64,000 bases of DNA from Dipteris shenzhenensis (taxonomy: Eukaryota; Polypodiophyta; Polypodiopsida; Gleicheniales). Below the pieces are notes generated by a model that made no database searches, was not told where the DNA came from, and saw nothing but the letters and a program-made list of their open reading frames with translations. The stretch lies in assembly GCA_047967505.1 (NCBI GenBank), contig CM106538.1; one strand, written 5' to 3'. This document shows positions 1 through 10,145 of the stretch, piece by piece. Position 1 is the stretch's first letter. Every line of letters starts with the position of its first letter. A program made the position numbers and the translations under genes.

Positions 1-630
1 ATTTTGTTGGGGAGCGACACTATACCAACGATCCAGTCTTGCCTGATAAGCGGAAAGAGCATTATGTTGAAAAGTGTAGCCCGGTGACAAAGGCTGCAAT
101 TCCTTCCAAAGGTCAACCAGATTTAAATGCAAAAGTAATTGAGACCATGCATGCCTTTCAGGAGATAACATATGATCGTGGTTGGAAGTGTTGTCTCCCT
201 GTTGTGGAGCATTATTGAAATCCCCACATATGTAGGCATGATATCTCCACGGGTATTGTTGCATAACATCCCAAATTACAGTTCTGTCCCGAGATGACTG
301 AGGTGCATAAACTGAAGCAAATTCAAACACCTCTCCTCTAATAATGCATTGGAGAATAAGCCATCTACCTTTGTTGTCATTTAACGCAATGACTGGTTGA
401 AGCTCATGTTTGATCAAAAGGACAACCCCTGAGAAAGAGTGCTCCCCAGCATAGAAAATGTCATACCCACAGAAGTGTCCTGTCTTGCCTGCATAAATAT
501 GTTGGTTGTGCTCTTGTAATGCCACTATGTCAGGCTGAAATCTGTTGATGTACAGCCACACAGATTTCCATTTCCTACTGTCACATATACCCTGTACATT
601 GAGTGTAAAACATGTGATGTGAGCAGTCAT
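1..630 (-). CDS. LINE ORF2, N-terminal endonuclease domain (partial, runs off left edge)
   Basis: The minus strand is open from an ATG at 630 to the left edge of the window, 210 codons with no stop. The translation begins MTAHITCFTLNVQG and has the exonuclease-endonuclease-phosphatase (EEP) signature of LINE ORF2: LNVQG near residue 10, LQEHN near residue 43, an SVYAPQ strand near residue 115 and GDFNN near residue 140. In this family the Asn, Glu and Asp of these motifs bind metal and nick the target DNA to prime reverse transcription. It lies 55 bases after the ORF1 stop on the same strand, the usual order for a plant L1-type element. The reverse transcriptase should lie beyond the left edge. 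The absence of stops suggests a young copy. EEP assignment is firm; activity is not shown. Confidence 0.9.
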   Translation of the reverse strand, partial: MTAHITCFTLNVQGICDSRKWKSVWLYINRFQPDIVALQEHNQHIYAGKTGHFCGYDIFYAGEHSFSGVVLLIKHELQPVIALNDNKGRWLILQCIIRGEVFEFASVYAPQSSRDRTVIWDVMQQYPWRYHAYICGDFNNAPQQGDNTSNHDHMLSPERHAWSQLLLHLNLVDLWKELQPLSPGYTFQHNALSAYQARLDRWYSVAPQQN

Positions 631-685
631 ATATACAGATATTTATAGTAATGTAACAACTATGTACAGCAGCAAAAGTATGAGG

Positions 686-1921
686 TCAGCCTTGCATCTC
701 TATCTCAGGGTCGAGGCCTCGCCCTTGAGAAGAAGTAGTCACCTGAGAAGTGGACAGCAAGGCAGCAACCTCTTCTTCAGGGAAGAGTGTTCTGCTGGCT
801 GTTACTGCAGCCCATGTAATCCCAATTCCTGTATTGATCTCTGGGGTGTTTCCGCTAGAAGATGCACCATTCCAAGTGCGGGGGGGTGGAATTCTTCGAG
901 CAGAAATAACTTTTCTTGGGCTCTGCCAGCCATCAGTTGAAGGTTTCTTTCCTTTGGGCATGGACTGAGTAGCAGGAGGTGAATGTGAAGTGAGATTCAT
1001 ATTGGTAACTACTGAATCTTTGCCTTTTTCCTGACTTCCAGGATGCTGTCTGCTGCTTTTATTTTTGTTGGCAACTGGAGTAGGAGCATCTTTAGTAGGC
1101 ATGTGTACCGGCAAGGTGACATGAGGCATTTTATGTGGGTTCAGTGGGCACTGTGAAGCCATGTGTCCAAACTTTTTGCATTCAAAACAGGCCCCTGCAA
1201 ATAAACCCCATTTGAGTTTATAAAATGCACTCCCCATGTTCACATTGTTCACCGTGACTGAATAAGAGTCCGGTGTGGGATTATCAGTATCCCAGAGAAT
1301 GCAAAATCTGTTTGAATTGCCATTTGGCCGTGGTGGGCAGACCACTTTACCTAAAGAGGCTGCAATTTTAGGCAAAAGTGAGGCCATGCATTGGGGGAAA
1401 TCAACGACTTCAACCCAGACTGGGCATCTGTGTCTGATTAAAGCCTGAAAGTCCCTTGTGGGAGACCATGGCAAGACATGCACCATTTGCTGTCCAAAAA
1501 AAAGAGGTGAATGTTCCAAAAGCATTTGTCTGTGGATCTCATCCACCATGATAACCTCGAAAAAGCCCCTGGCTGCATAGTGTACTTTACGAACAAAAGA
1601 GCCAGCCAAAGTGCGTGTGAGCCAGTTGCCTATCTCTGCAGCAGGTGGCATCCGGCCTGGAAAGAATAATATAACTGCATTCTTGGCATACTCTCTGACT
1701 GGATCCACAATTTCATCGACCTCAACCATGAGGCCAACTGAGGGAACCGATTCTTTCCAGTCTTTTCTCGTATCTGCAAATCCTTCATGCATTACATCAT
1801 ACACTAGTTGAGCCTCAAGTGTATCATGCATTGGGTCATGCTGACCCTCAACCTGCTTTTGCTTCTTGCAGGGAGCCGAGCGCTCCTTTTGAAATGTTTT
1901 TTCATATGAATACTTTGCCAT
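686..1921 (-). CDS. LINE ORF1, gag-like RNA-binding protein (DUF4283-like plus CCHC zinc knuckle)
   Basis: This is an intact 411-residue ORF. Residues about 75-200 resemble the DUF4283 region of plant LINE ORF1 proteins (AARGFFEVIMVDE, then HVLPWSPTRDF, then PVWVEVVDFP). Near residue 245 a CCHC zinc knuckle reads CFECKKFGHMASQC, spaced C-x2-C-x4-H-x4-C, which binds nucleic acid. The C-terminal third is Ser/Pro/Lys-rich and low in order. In L1-type elements ORF1 coats the element RNA and forms the particle with ORF2. The start at 1921 is the first Met of the open frame. ORF2 begins 55 bases downstream in another frame. No stop or frameshift is seen, so the copy may be recent. A host CCHC protein is the alternative but the ORF2 neighbour argues against it. 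Confidence 0.85.
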   Translation of the reverse strand: MAKYSYEKTFQKERSAPCKKQKQVEGQHDPMHDTLEAQLVYDVMHEGFADTRKDWKESVPSVGLMVEVDEIVDPVREYAKNAVILFFPGRMPPAAEIGNWLTRTLAGSFVRKVHYAARGFFEVIMVDEIHRQMLLEHSPLFFGQQMVHVLPWSPTRDFQALIRHRCPVWVEVVDFPQCMASLLPKIAASLGKVVCPPRPNGNSNRFCILWDTDNPTPDSYSVTVNNVNMGSAFYKLKWGLFAGACFECKKFGHMASQCPLNPHKMPHVTLPVHMPTKDAPTPVANKNKSSRQHPGSQEKGKDSVVTNMNLTSHSPPATQSMPKGKKPSTDGWQSPRKVISARRIPPPRTWNGASSSGNTPEINTGIGITWAAVTASRTLFPEEEVAALLSTSQVTTSSQGRGLDPEIEMQG

Positions 1922-2145
1922 GACTTGGTAAGAAAAGGAGCTTGAGGATGAAATACCTGTAAGAAGGTGGCGGAAGCCAAAAAAACAGTCCCAAAGGAAA
2001 ATCAGAAGAAGCCCACAAGAGAGAAGAGGAATTGTGTGACTAGTAAGGAGAGATCAAAGGGATAGGTAGGAGTTGGCAGAAGACCAGCAGGGAAGAAAGG
2101 CGAAAGGAAAACCCCCAAAGAAGAGTCAGATTATACGGCAGGACT

Positions 2146-2456
2146 GGATTTGTACGGAAAACGTACGACAGTCGTACGGTCGCCGTACGGTGACCGTACA
2201 GGGGTACGGACGAGTATGGCACAGAGAGGATGCTGTTGACGGAGAACGATCTGTTTACGATGTACGGAGATGTACGGATGCACAAAGTCAGGTTATGGAG
2301 AAAGGAAAAGATAACGACGCACACACATGCAGGGTTGGAGCGGGATGACGCAAAGATCTGCAGAAAGGGCAGGATGGTCGCACGGGCTGTCCGTACTGGT
2401 GTACGATACCTGTACGACAGCCGTACAGGTATACGGAGCAGACGGGGGAGCTGTAC
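2146..2456. repeat. GTAC-rich block (about 13 GTAC sites in 310 bp)
   Basis: The stretch is dense in variants of CCGTACGG, TGTACGG and CGTACGAC. I count 13 GTAC tetramers, where about one is expected by chance. Spacing is irregular and units are not a clean tandem array. It may be the distal 5' leader or promoter of the adjacent LINE, or an unrelated palindrome-rich repeat. Overlapping short ORFs here are not credible genes. Confidence 0.6.
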
Positions 2457-2506
2457 GAGGCTCTCACGACCGGACTGTCTTTCTCCTCTCTCTCGTCACC
2501 GCTTAT

Positions 2507-2507
<1 letters not shown>

Positions 2508-2547
<40 letters not shown>

Positions 2548-2560
2548 CACACACACACAC
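2508..2560. repeat. (CA)n microsatellite
   Basis: Nearly pure CA dinucleotides, interrupted once by ATGC, followed by a T-run. Confidence 0.95.
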
Positions 2561-2769
2561 TTTTTTTTGTGTGAAATTTTGATACTTCATATTACAATTT
2601 AGCTATCCCAAAAAACGAGGTATGCCAAATTACATCGAAAGAAAATCTCACTATGGAAAATGTAGGGTCACCAAAGACACACACACACACACTTTTTTTT
2701 AGTAAAATCCATTGTATTTATATGCTCATAAATTTACAATATGGGAGGTCTCCCACACACTAGCAAAGA

Positions 2770-2770
<1 letters not shown>

Positions 2771-2812
<42 letters not shown>
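2771..2812. repeat. (AC)n microsatellite
   Basis: Twenty-one uninterrupted AC units, shortly upstream of the first visible exon of the PHYLLO-like gene and therefore probably intronic. Confidence 0.95.
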
Positions 2813-2816
<4 letters not shown>

Positions 2817-2911
2817 AGTTAATCTCTCCCTCTTTTTTGATTTGAAGGAAGGTGTTCTGTTTGGTTTTATCCTTTGTCCTGACTCATGTATTGACATTTA
2901 TGCCTTGTGAG

Positions 2912-5900
2912 TGTCAAGCCAGAAACACTATTCCCAAGTGTTAGGTGTGGCTTAGAGATGGCATTACTTGGAGCCTTGGCAGCAACAAATGGTTGTAATA
3001 TTGTGGAATTGCTTCTTGGACATTCTAAACAAGGTGCATCAGAAAATCCAAATGGCTTACCAACTTATAATGGAAAAGGCAAGAGCTTAGAGTATGCAGA
3101 CTACAAGGTCCAGATTTGTGCACTTCTAGATTCTGATGGATCACCTGAAGAGTTGGCATTCTCTGCACTCGATCTGGTGAAGCGAGGATACAGTGCCCTG
3201 AAAATCAAGGTTAGCTTTTCGTATTGTTGTGTATAAATGGATGCTCAAGTATGTGTGGGTGTGTGGATTTGTACGAAGACTTTGTATAAATGGATGCTCA
3301 ACTATGTGTGGGTGTGTGGATTTGTATGTGTGAGAGCATACTTTTATACTATGGTCTACACCCACTGTTGGGCGCTAATGACGTCAGTGGGGATGCCATA
3401 GTAGCTAGTCCCTGCTATGCATGATGGAGTTTATGGTTCTCAATCTTATGAGTGACTCATGAGATTGAAACTGCACTATGTTGTGTTTTTAGAGGATGAG
3501 TCTGGGAATGTTCCTGGTATATGCTTCTGCCGTATTAGCGGACATGCAAATTTCACCTTGTGAAGTTTTCGTCCAAGTTGCGGCCTGTTGGTATTGCGAT
3601 AATTCTTTCTATCTTAAATGGTGTGTTGCCCTACCAGCTAGATTTAGATTTAGATGCTCGTTTGGGAGAGACTAAAATGAAATCGTTTAGACTTTACAAG
3701 CAGTTGTAGCTTGAATGAAGAGATTTGGACTACTTTTTGATAAGCCTTCTCCTTTAGTGCTAGCCTTCGTCATGGCTGAGTTTGCCCTTCACCTCCGGAG
3801 TGCCGACAAAAACTCAGTACGAAGACTTTGTATAAATGGATGCTCAAGTATGTGTGGGTGTGGATTTGTATGTGTGAGAGCATACTTTTATACTATGGTC
3901 TACACCCACTGTTGGGCGCTGATGACGTCAGTGGGTATGTCATAGTAGCTAGTCTCTACTATGCATGATGGAGTTTATGGTTCTCAATCTTATGAGTGAC
4001 TCTCGTGAGATTGAAATTGCACTATGTTGTGTTTTTAGAAGATGAGTTTGGGAATGTTCCTGGATTTATCTAGGTATATGCTTCTGCCGTATTAGCGGAC
4101 ATGCAAATTTCACCTTGTGAAGTTTTCGTCCAAGTTGCGGCCTGTTGGTATTGTGATAATTCTTTCTATCTTAAATGGTGCGTTTCCCTACTAGCTAGAT
4201 TTAGATTTAGATGCTCGTTTGGGAGAGACTAAAATGAAATCGTTTAGACTTCACAAGTAGTTGTAGCTTGAATGAAGAGATTCGGACTACTTTTTGATTA
4301 GCCTTCTTCTTTAGTGCTAGCCTTCGTCATGGCTGAGTTTGCCCTTCACCTCCGGAGTGCCGACAAAAACTCAGTACGAAGACTTTGTATAAATGGATGC
4401 TCAAGTATGTGTGGGTGTGTGGATTTGTATGTGTGAGAGCATACTTTTATACTATGGTCTACACCCACTGTTGGGCGCTGATGATGTCAGTGGGGATGTC
4501 ATAGTAGCTAGTCCTTGCTATGCATGATGGAGTTTATGGTTCTCAATCTTATGAGTGACTCTCGTGAGACTGAAACTGCACTATGTTGTGTTTTTAGAGG
4601 ATGAGTTTGGGAATGTTCCTGGATTCATCTAGGTAATTGCTGTAAGAAAAGGTAGAAGGCTTCACATATCACTGAATAGTGCATAATTTCAATTGTTAAA
4701 CTTTAAATCAGAGACTTGGAGCTTTGCTTCAATCACAATTTTTTTAAATAGTTGTTCTATTATCATGTTCAGGCAACATCAAATGTTATAGTGGTTCTAT
4801 TGAGGAGAAATACTTCAATGATTGCAAGAAATTATGAAATGTGACTCCTAAGCAGCCTTTTTCATTCTTTAATTAAATGTGTTTTGACAGGTGGCGCGGC
4901 GAGTCTCACCGCTGGATGATGCAGCAGCTCTTCTTGCTGTCAGAAGGATGGTTGGCCCAAATATCCACCTTCGCGCAGATGCAAACCAGCGCTGGACATT
5001 TGCTCAAGCTGTGGAGTTTGCAACTGCTGTGCGGAGCTGTGGACTTCAGTATCTTGAAGTATGTGGTCTTTCTAACACGTCATTATCTGCATCAAATTGG
5101 ATTTATTGCCTTAAATTGTCAAGGGGGTCCGGTTTGGAACCTGTTCTAGCATTGAGATAAACTGCAATGTGTCTTTTCCTACTGGTAAAAATGGATCTGT
5201 GTTGGGGATATTCTTATCATCCTTCTAGAAGGGGTTGGGGAGGTGCAGAAAAGCAAGATTCCATTAGAATCTTCTCTCCTTTTTATCTCCTGCTATAAGT
5301 GTTACTTGTTTGGATGTTCCACCTGTTGGATTATAAAAACTTAAAGCTTCCATTGAAGGGAAATTACACGGAGAAAACAACAGCTCATATGTTCGACTCA
5401 GATAAGAATCAAAACTCACGAAATTTATTGACAAAGACTAGGACTGTGGGCTCTGTACCTCATCTCTACCGAGTTTTTTGGCAGTACATCAGAGGAAAGG
5501 ATTCGTAGGAATCTTTTTGACTCCTACGAGCAGCTGCCCATACACAAGATTCCATAACCGACTCACGACTTTCATGGAGTCTATGGACAAAGAGAGTGAA
5601 CCCAAACATAGAGCAGTTAATTTATAGATTCATTGAATTGCCACCACTTCCTCTTCAATGTAATGGGTTGATATAAACAGTCACCATGCACCACATAAGG
5701 CCAGCCAATGCATGCTTGGATGCCACGTTGAGAAAGTCCACCAAGCTCTCCACGGGTTTAGTCACCCATGAAGCTCACATATCCAACGGGACTGAAAACA
5801 ACTCTTGAAAATAGTAGAAGACTCCTGAACAGAAAATGTCGTCTGTCCACAGCAAGCTCATAAATGAAGACCAAATTAGGAAAAGAGTGGCCATCCACAC

Positions 5901-8445
5901 AGGACAAGGCCAAAAATCAGGTCGCCCACACAAGGCAACATTGATCTAGGTAAAAGTGGCCATCCACACAGGACAAGGCCCAAAATCAGATCGTCCACTC
6001 AAGGCAACACTGAATGAAAATATTTGGCTTCCAAAAAACTGCTCAATCGTCTTCTGTACTGCAACTCTGAAGAAGAGGAAAAGACATGCAAGCAAGATTG
6101 GATATAGCTTGTGAGATCACGTAGAAGGTCATTAAAGTCGTTATAAAGAGATGGAAGAAGATTTTTGAAGCCATAGATGCTGCAAGATGACCTCTTCTCA
6201 AGATGAGGGTCGCTGCTATGGCTAGCACAAGACTGTGAAGTTGATCACCTCCAAGCCATGGCTATAGAGGAAGAAACCTGGCATCACCATGACGCTAATC
6301 TACAGAGCATCATTTGCTAACTCTTCTTGAAAGTGGTCCTTAGAAAATCTTCAACAGAAGACTGCCCAAAACCGTCGATCAATGAAGTCTTCAAGATGTA
6401 ATTCGGGGAATGTACTTGCAAGCCCACAACGCTTCCGCTGCAATATTATGATCATAACCAAGTGCTTCAGATAGGTTCTTCTTTCATGCAATCAAAACAA
6501 ACTCCTCTGTTTGTCAAAGCTTCCTGTACGAACAAAGCTTTCACAACCAAAACATTTGAAGGTGTAGTAGCCAGAGATGTAATGTAAGCCCCAACATAGT
6601 TGTTAGATAACTCTCAGATTACCACCATATTTATAAAAGAAAACCACCTCAAACCTCTTGGATTTCTGTCCAAAGAGTGGACGCAATTCTGACAAAAGCC
6701 ACGCTTATCTTTGCTGCTCTGGCACACAACTCGAATTTTCTCAGACTATTCAATTCTTTGACGCCCGACAAATTCTCAGCACCTTTAGAGCTAAATCATA
6801 ACACTGAGACTTCCAGAAGCTTTTCAGGTAGTTTCGAAGAAAGAGTCTACTTTAACATTGTACTCTTGCTTGGATCAGCCACAGCGCAGACGATCCCACA
6901 CGATATGCATGCTCTCAGCAAGACTAGCTCTCTTGTTACAAAGCCTCAGGCGTCTCGGCTCGGATACCAATTGTTGGATTATAAGAGCATGCAGCTCAAG
7001 ATATAGTCACATAAAATGAGCTCTTTGCCAACTAAAACCCTCTTGAGAAATGCAATGCAACTGTTGAATAACTCATGTTAGTGCCTGCACATGATGATCC
7101 AGTGGTCCTCATTCTTGACCTCTTGGAAGGCACATATTCAATCTGTGATGGAACTCAGCTAACCCAAGGCAATTCTCAAAGTACAGGACAATTGGATCTG
7201 AAGCTGTAAGGTTCTCTAAAGTGATCAATGTAGAACTTACTGTAAAGCATAGATGAGGGATCAGCCAACAACCATGAGGTATACTGACCTGTTGGGGCCT
7301 GCATGCAGAGATGTAATGAAGTTGTCAGTATGTCTGAAAATAAGCGCCCCCTCAACCACCCACATTCCCTGGACAAACAAACAAAAATAAAAGAGTGATC
7401 AAAGAATCCCTGCCTCCCCCCCTTTGCTCCCCAGGGAAGACAGACAAACAAATTCACAAGAGTAATTAGAGAGTAGAGATAATCATGTGATCTTAATGAG
7501 ACACGTTACCATGAATGTCAACCCCCAACCTGTCTCTTCTCCAGCCCCCCATGCCCCCTTCATTCCCCACAAACAAACAAACAAACAAACTTCAAAGAGT
7601 GATCAAAGTCAATGACGAGTGTTACCCTGAATGTCAATTTTTCTTGAGCGTCTGAAATCTACTTGTTATTCTGAACCAGGAACCAGTAAAAGATCCAAAG
7701 GATCTTTCAAGGTTTTGCAAAGAGACAGGCTTGCCAGTGGCATTGGACGAAAGCATAGATCAAAATCCTTTGAATTTTGTCCGGAGCCTTGGGATTTTTT
7801 CATATCCTGGGATTGAGGCTGTGGTATGTTTCAATCATCAGAAAATATATATGTACATTTGTTCGTTTATATTTCATCATTGTTTCTTTCAAAGCTGCTA
7901 ATAATCTGTAATTTCCAGGAGCTTGTGCTGTTTTTGAACTGCTGTCTTTGGTGTGGCATTGCTAGATTATCAAACCTAGTTGTGTGGGCGGATTTGAGCG
8001 TGCAGCCCTGATAGCAAAATGGGCCCAGAGGCATGGCATGGTAGCAGTTATCAGTGCTGCATTTGAGAGCAGCCTTAGTCTGGCTGCTTATGCTCATCTT
8101 GCTGCTTTCGTCGATAAACGGCGCCTGGAATCAATCATGGCTAGTGAGCTTGACAAGAGAGGGCATTATCAACAAAACATCATTCCAGCAGTTGCTCATG
8201 GCCTTGGGACTTATATGTGGCTTGAGGGTGACGTGGTAAACAAGAAATTCACAGTGAAGCATGCAGGTGATGGAGTAGAAGTTTCCATCAATGATGCAGC
8301 AAACATACTTCATGATGTTATTTTGAGGAAAGACTTTGTGAACCTGGAACCCTGTGTAACCCATATCAAATCTGATTTTTACGTGGTTAAATCTTCCCAA
8401 GTCAAGTATGCATTCCATGTCTTGGATACACAAGATAGCTGCAAA
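2912..8445 (+). CDS. PHYLLO: PHYLLO-like gene, MenC (o-succinylbenzoate synthase) module, 4 visible exons
   Basis: Exons: 2912 (or 2919)-3209, 4891-5058, 7680-7823 and 7966-8445, all joined in phase 0 with GT..AG introns. The product matches the C-terminal barrel of o-succinylbenzoate synthase, an enolase-superfamily dehydratase of the phylloquinone pathway. Seen in order: PSVRCGLEMALLGALA; the catalytic KIKVARR across the first junction; metal ligands in RADANQRW, in LEEPV (the Glu pair is split by the second intron) and in VALDES; then the IIKPS lysine and GGFERAALIAKWA. The last exon continues into a linker leading to MenH. Plant PHYLLO fuses MenF, MenD, MenC and MenH and is plastid-targeted. 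The first visible exon starts mid-domain, so upstream exons must exist elsewhere or be lost. All reading frames are clean, so I infer a functional gene. Confidence 0.88.
3229..4636. repeat. Intronic tandem repeat, unit about 550 bp, about 2.5 copies
   Basis: The marker TACGAAGACTTTGTATAAAT occurs at 3272, 3818 and 4375, giving periods of 546 and 557. The units stay highly similar through the segment containing CCACTGTTGGGCGCT and the segment containing GTATTAGCGGACATGC. A further short duplication of about 50 bp lies at 3229-3330. The array sits entirely in the first visible MenC intron. Confidence 0.9.
5324..6985 (-). mobile_element. Degraded non-autonomous LTR-type element in PHYLLO-like intron
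   Basis: TGTTGGATTATAA begins both 5324 and 6972. Immediately left of the second copy, positions 6954-6969 read on the minus strand as TGGTATCCGAGCCGAG, very like a primer-binding site for initiator-Met tRNA. That is the arrangement expected of a minus-strand element whose 5' LTR begins at 6972. Only about 13 bp of the right-hand LTR matches the left, so the right LTR is truncated or unrelated. No gag or pol is seen between, which fits a TRIM- or LARD-like element. Confidence 0.45.
5881..6011. repeat. 69-bp direct repeat, 2 copies
   Basis: GTGGCCATCCACACAGGACA recurs 69 bases later, with CAAGGCAACA at the end of each copy. It lies inside the LTR-like remnant in the MenC intron. Confidence 0.85.
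7365..7640. repeat. Imperfect duplication with CAAA-rich tracts
   Basis: Two versions of a segment containing (CAAA)n, AGAGTGATCAAAG and GTTACC(A/C)TGAATGTCAA occur just before exon 7680. They are intronic and noncoding. Confidence 0.6.
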
Positions 8446-8627
8446 GTGAGCACATGAACTTGTCGACTAGAGAGTATGTGAGGTCTGCATTGAAGGCTTA
8501 GGTTGAATAGTTGCCTAATACGTTTGCATGTAAATGGGTCAAATGATGATGTGTTATTTTCAGTTATATTTTTCAGGCATATTTTCTGTGTTCTTTCCAC
8601 TAATCTTAAAACGATTGGAGTATGCAG

Positions 8628-10145
8628 AAGCGGCTCCAGGCGCCAGTACTAGTTTTCTTCCATGGTTTCCTTGGCACTAGCAGAGATTGGTTGCCAATAA
8701 TGCATGCCCTCTCCATTTCAAACAGATGTATATCCATAGATTTGCCAGGCCATGGAGAAACCAGGATGAAAGAACAGGACACAGTGACTAAGTCACTAAA
8801 TGCTAATGAGGATCTTAAGTCTAACAAATCAGGCCTTGAGATGAGAGCAGAAAATCCCTTGTGCATGGAGAATATAGCAGCAGCTTTGTCTGAACTTTTA
8901 GATATTCTGTGTGAGAAAAAGGTGATCCTCATCGGTTATTCCATGGGAGCAAGGTTGGCATTGTTCATGGCTTTAAGATGCAATCATCAGGTACATCAAA
9001 GACTTCAAAGGAACGCAGTTCATCTCAGAGAATCAGACTTCAAGTAAGTTACATCATAATCTCTTCCAATTTTGCTGATTCATGGAATTTGTGTACAGGT
9101 TGCTGCTGCAGTGATTATTTCAGGCAGCCCAGGTCTACGTGATCCATTGGCACGAAAAGAAAGGGCAGAACGAGACAATGCTCTTTCTCAGTCTTTACAT
9201 CTACGTGGCCTAGACTCTTTTGTCGAATCATGGTATCATAAACCAATGTGGAAAAGGTGAGTAATTAGGTCGATATGTTTGGAGGTTCGGAAGCTGTATG
9301 TGCAAAGGTTACTTTTCAAATCAATGTCTTGCCTTTGACAAGCTGTTTGATTCATGCTCTTGTTCCAGTCTTAGGAATCATCCCAAATTCAAAAGCTTTA
9401 AGAGCACCCGGATACGGCACCTAGAACTGGACACATTAGCAAGAGTGCTGTCGTCAATGAGTTCAGGAAAGCAGCCGTAAGCATTTCTCCCTCGTTTCCA
9501 GAACCTTTAATCAATCTAGTAGAAAAGGCATGAGAGTCTTTGAGCAATTTTGTGCTGTGATGGAAAAAACTTTCCCCTTATACCGTTTGAAGTTTGCCGG
9601 TGTTCATGTGTGATCTATTTCTTTGTTGTAGATCATTGTGGGATGACCTAGCGCATCCTCCTGTTCCTCTGCTTCTAGTGGCGGGTAAAGATGACACAAA
9701 GTTCCTTCACATTGCTCATAAAATGTGTGGCAGCAGTCAGGTTAGAGTATCGGATTCAAGGCCTAAAAGAAACATAGAAACTTTTATAGAAGACGTGCAT
9801 GCAGGCATTGATCCATTGTCCAGTGACAAAGGCATGAAAGCTTTTGTGGATCAGGAGATGAGAAGGTTTCGACTGGAAGAAACTCTTGCCTTGGAAAGTC
9901 TAGAGCCTGGAGATGAAGGTATAGATAAGGAAAAGAAGATATTTCAGCTGGAGGAAGCCCTTGCTTTGGAAAGCACAGAGCCTGAAGATGAAGGGGAGCC
10001 AGGCAGATTGAAAAGAAAAGGGAAGAACAGATTTGTCTCTTTAATGGAAATAGATCATTCTGGGCATGCGGTGCATTTGGAGAACCCTTTGCACCTTGTC
10101 AATGGCATCAGTAAATTTGTATTGAGGCTAACCAGATCTTGTTAG
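8628..10145 (+). CDS. PHYLLO: PHYLLO-like gene, MenH (SHCHC synthase) module, last 4 exons
   Basis: Exons: 8628-8990, 9099-9256, 9369-9476 and 9632-10145, with junctions in phases 0, 2 and 2; the TAG stop ends at 10145. The fold is alpha/beta-hydrolase: VLVFFHGFLG is the oxyanion-hole strand, IGYSMGARLA is the nucleophile elbow with the catalytic Ser, VAGKDDTKF carries the acid and DHSGHAVHLENP the His. MenH removes pyruvate from SEPHCHC to make SHCHC. The preceding exon ends DSCK in phase 0, so MenC and MenH form one polypeptide as in Arabidopsis PHYLLO. Between the acid and the His there are about 125 residues, far more than the roughly 20-30 usual, including a tandem 25-residue acidic repeat (LEETLALESLEPGDEG, then LEEALALESTEPEDEG). 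Confidence 0.88.

Larger units (their letters stand above)
1..2060 (-). mobile_element. L1-type non-LTR retrotransposon, apparently intact where visible
   Basis: ORF1 and the start of ORF2 are both open and in the canonical order on the minus strand. Purine-rich sequence on the plus strand from 1922 to about 2060 would be the 5' untranslated leader. The true 5' end is not visible because no target-site duplication can be paired without the 3' end. If the PHYLLO-like gene continues to the left, this element would sit antisense inside one of its introns. Confidence 0.75.

Noticed and set aside
2040-2602. Several ORFs of about 90-115 residues
   Set aside because: They are made of the GTAC-rich block and AC repeat, overlap on both strands and have no motif.
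8131-8933. Minus-strand ORFs of about 100 residues across PHYLLO-like exons
   Set aside because: They are antisense to exons whose plus-strand product has clear MenC and MenH motifs.
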